From: Thiotrichales bacterium
Lineage (GTDB): Bacteria > Pseudomonadota > Gammaproteobacteria > Thiomicrospirales > Thiomicrospiraceae
Direction: 5' to 3'
Length of the DNA stretch: 7,933 nt
NCBI GenBank assembly: GCA_027036095.1
Contig: JALVTA010000097.1
Location: forward strand, 1 to 7,933
Part shown: piece after piece, positions 5,817 through 7,933 of the stretch
Position numbering within the stretch: position 1 is the first letter of the stretch
Layout: every line of letters begins with the position of its first letter
Made by a program: the position numbers and the translations under genes
Notes under the pieces: generated by a model
Database searches by the model: none
Seen by the model: only the letters and a program-made list of their open reading frames with translations
Told to the model about the DNA's origin: nothing

Positions 5817-7193
5817 TCATGCCCGCCGCCAGCGGGTGCCCTCTGGCCCGTCCAGCAGCTCGATGCCCGCCTCCTTCAACTGATCACGAATGGCATCGGC
5901 CCGGGCAAAGTTCCGTGCGGTACGCGCCGCATTGCGCTCGGTAATCAGTCGTTCGATCTCCTCGTCACTCAGCCCGCTGCCCGGCTGGCTGCGGAAGAAG
6001 TCTTGCGCCGACTGCTGCAGAATGCCCAGCCGCCGGCCCAGCTTCACCAGCAGACCACTCAATGCCGCATCCTGCGTGCGGTTGGCCTCACGGGCCAGCT
6101 CGAACAGCACCGCAAATGCCTGCGGGGTGTTCAGGTCGTCATTCATGGTGGTATTGAAGCGCGCTTCATAATCGGTTTCCTCCGCCGGCTCACCCGGCGG
6201 CACGGCCTCCAGCACCCCATAGAGGCGCTGCAGCTCCGCCTTGGCCTTGTTCAGGTTCTCTTCCGAATAGTTGACCGGTGAACGGTAGTGGGCCGAGAGC
6301 AGGAAGGTACGCACCGCTTCCGGATGGTAGGCCTTGAGTACTTCCCGGATGGTGAAGAAGTTGCCCAGTGACTTGGCCATTTTTTCGCCGTTGATGCGCA
6401 CGAAGCCCACATGCATCCAGTAGTTGACGAATTTCTCGCCCGTGGCGCACTCGCTCTGGGCGATCTCGTTCTCATGATGGGGGAACTGCAGATCCATGCC
6501 ACCACCGTGGATGTCGAAATGCGGCCCCAGGCAGCGGGTGGACATGGCGGAACACTCGATATGCCAGCCGGGTCGCCCACAGCCGAAGGGGGCATCCCAC
6601 TTGGCCTCGTCCGGCTCCTCAGCCTTGGCCGCCTTCCACAGCACGAAATCGAGCGGATCGCGCTTGGCTTCGCTCACCTCTACCCGTGCGCCCGCCTCCA
6701 GCTCCTCCAGCTTCTTGTGGGAGAGGCGGCCATAGCCGGGAAAATCCCGCACGCTGAAATAGACATCACCATTGTCAGCCTGGTAGGCGCAGCCGTTGCC
6801 GACGAGCGTCTCGATCATGGCGAGAATATCCCCCATGTGCTCGGTAGCGCGCGGCTCCCTATCCGGCGGCAGCACGTTGAGTGCCCGCTCATCTTCGTGC
6901 ATGGCATCGATGAAGCGGGCGGTCAGTGCGTTGATGGATTCACCATTTTCCAGCGCGCGGCGGATGATCTTGTCATCAATGTCGGTGATGTTGCGCACAT
7001 AGGTGACCTCATACCCCTGCGCGCGCAGATGGCGCACGAAGGTGTCGAACACCACCATCACCCGGGCATGGCCCACGTGGCAGTAGTCATACACGGTCAC
7101 CCCGCACACATACAGCCCCACCTTGCCGGGCGTGATGGGCCGGAAGGGTTCCTTGCGCCGCGTCTCGGAGTTGTACAGCACCAGCTCGCTCAT
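5817..7193 (-). CDS. cysS: Cysteinyl-tRNA synthetase
   Basis: A 458-residue class I aminoacyl-tRNA synthetase that charges tRNA-Cys in the cytoplasm (E. coli CysS is 461 residues). The HIGH motif appears as HVGH (39-42, in [13 protein letters not shown]) and KMSKS as KMAKS (271-275, in [12 protein letters not shown]). Zinc ligands that recognise the cysteine thiol are C30 (YVCGVTVYD), C214 (HIECSAMS), H239 and E243 ([11 protein letters not shown]). The DALR and C-terminal anticodon regions fill the rest, ending [10 protein letters not shown]. The ATG at 7193 overlaps the gltX stop (ATGA) and has GGGAGG seven bases upstream, a good ribosome site. It is the last gene of the gltX-cysS operon. 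The next terminator on this strand is about 210 bases downstream and is shared with the small RNA. Confidence 0.98.
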   Translation of the reverse strand: MSELVLYNSETRRKEPFRPITPGKVGLYVCGVTVYDYCHVGHARVMVVFDTFVRHLRAQGYEVTYVRNITDIDDKIIRRALENGESINALTARFIDAMHEDERALNVLPPDREPRATEHMGDILAMIETLVGNGCAYQADNGDVYFSVRDFPGYGRLSHKKLEELEAGARVEVSEAKRDPLDFVLWKAAKAEEPDEAKWDAPFGCGRPGWHIECSAMSTRCLGPHFDIHGGGMDLQFPHHENEIAQSECATGEKFVNYWMHVGFVRINGEKMAKSLGNFFTIREVLKAYHPEAVRTFLLSAHYRSPVNYSEENLNKAKAELQRLYGVLEAVPPGEPAEETDYEARFNTTMNDDLNTPQAFAVLFELAREANRTQDAALSGLLVKLGRRLGILQQSAQDFFRSQPGSGLSDEEIERLITERNAARTARNFARADAIRDQLKEAGIELLDGPEGTRWRRA

Positions 7194-7933
7194 GAACGCG
7201 CCTCCCTCGCCTGGGCAAAGCGACGGCGTGCCTCTTCGGCCCCCATCAGTTCGAACAGCACCGGCAGTTCCGGCCCGTGCAGCTGACCGGTCAGCACCCA
7301 GCGCAATGGCTGGAACAGGCTCTTTCCTTTGGCGCCGGTGGCCTTCAGCGCCTCGGCCAGGCCCTTGAAATCGGCACCCTGCGCCAGCGCCTGCTCACCT
7401 GCGGCAAAGAAGTCGGCCCCCACCGCCACGGGCAACTCGACTTCCGGCAGCGGCATGGGCGCAAACAACCGTTCGGCCCATTCCACCGCCTCGGCCGGCA
7501 GGGTGATGTTATCCCGCATCAGCGCAGCGAAGGCCGGCCATTTGTCCGCCGGCACCCTGTCCTTGACGAAAGGGGCCAGCCAGTCGACCGCCGCCTCGTC
7601 ACTGAGGGCCTGCACCGCCTCTTTCTGCCAGAATAGCAGTTGATTCTCGTCATAGCGGGCCGGCGCGGTGCCGCACTGACTCAGCTCGAAACCGTCAGCC
7701 AGTTCCTGCAGGCTCATCAGCCGGTTGTCCGCGTCCCGGTAGGTGTGGCCGAGACGGGCCATGTAGTTGGTCAGCGCCTGAGGCAGAAAACCCTCCTCCC
7801 TCAGCCGGCGGATGGAGCGGCTGCCGTGACGCTTGGACAGCGGACTGCCGTCCGGCCCGACGATCATGCTCATGTGGGCGTATTCCGGCACCGGCAGGCC
7901 CAGTGCCTGCAGCAGCAGAATCTGCCGTGGCGT
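7190..7933 (-). CDS. gltX: Glutamyl-tRNA synthetase, C-terminal part (5' end outside window)
   Basis: The frame is open to the right edge, so the visible 247 residues are the C-terminal half of an enzyme usually near 470 residues. It charges tRNA-Glu. The first visible residues, [20 protein letters not shown], match the GluRS segment before the KMSKS loop. That loop reads [12 protein letters not shown] (visible residues 30-41): the second, catalytic Lys is K34, while the usual leading Lys (as in KLSKRHG) is replaced by Pro. [18 protein letters not shown] and the helical anticodon-binding region follow. The length after the KMSKS loop is similar to E. coli GltX, so the gene is not truncated at its 3' end. 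Whether it is discriminating or also charges tRNA-Gln cannot be decided without the missing half. The stop overlaps the cysS start. Confidence 0.96.
   Translation of the reverse strand, partial: TPRQILLLQALGLPVPEYAHMSMIVGPDGSPLSKRHGSRSIRRLREEGFLPQALTNYMARLGHTYRDADNRLMSLQELADGFELSQCGTAPARYDENQLLFWQKEAVQALSDEAAVDWLAPFVKDRVPADKWPAFAALMRDNITLPAEAVEWAERLFAPMPLPEVELPVAVGADFFAAGEQALAQGADFKGLAEALKATGAKGKSLFQPLRWVLTGQLHGPELPVLFELMGAEEARRRFAQAREARS

Noticed and set aside
6411..7286. 291-codon plus-strand frame opposite cysS
   Set aside because: The His-rich translation is what the opposite strand of GC-rich coding DNA gives; the cysS motifs leave no doubt about the real strand.

Overview
The window looks like chromosomal DNA from a GC-rich gammaproteobacterium. 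The gloB, yafS-like methyltransferase and rnhA cluster, with mltD next to gloB, is a familiar gammaproteobacterial neighbourhood. Genes are tightly packed, and every junction between genes on the same strand is a 4-base stop/start overlap. I see no mobile element, CRISPR array, tRNA or rRNA. The species cannot be named from this sequence.

Layout from left to right. Bases 1-1103 (+) hold the C-terminal end of a GGDEF diguanylate cyclase, coupled to sfsA. Converging on it, and overlapping the end of sfsA by 44 bases, is a minus-strand operon read from 3142 down to 1060: a yafS-type SAM methyltransferase, rnhA (RNase HI) and an exported M23 peptidase. From a compact divergent region (about 3131-3190), gloB (glyoxalase II) and mltD (lytic transglycosylase lipoprotein with three LysM repeats) run on the plus strand to 5541. 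From the right edge, gltX (partial) and cysS form a minus-strand aminoacyl-tRNA synthetase operon that ends at 5817.

The only real intergenic gap, 5542-5816, is the most interesting part. Its minus strand carries a strong sigma70-type promoter (TTGACA, 17 bases, TAATAT, with an AT-rich stretch upstream), then about 75-80 transcribed bases, then a textbook intrinsic terminator (10-bp GC-rich stem, T6). No gene lies between, so this is a strong candidate for an undescribed small RNA. Its unpaired centre is CU-rich (CCUCCUCU) and, with the adjacent CAUGAGUAU, is the exact complement of a strong Shine-Dalgarno plus AUG. That suggests it pairs with ribosome binding sites. The rest of the gap (5679-5816) is about one third GC and has a perfect inverted repeat and recurring ATAAG motifs that may be regulatory.

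The other genes are housekeeping: cell-wall turnover (M23 peptidase, MltD), methylglyoxal detoxification (GloB), R-loop and primer removal (RNase HI), tRNA charging (GltX, CysS) and c-di-GMP signalling (the GGDEF protein).
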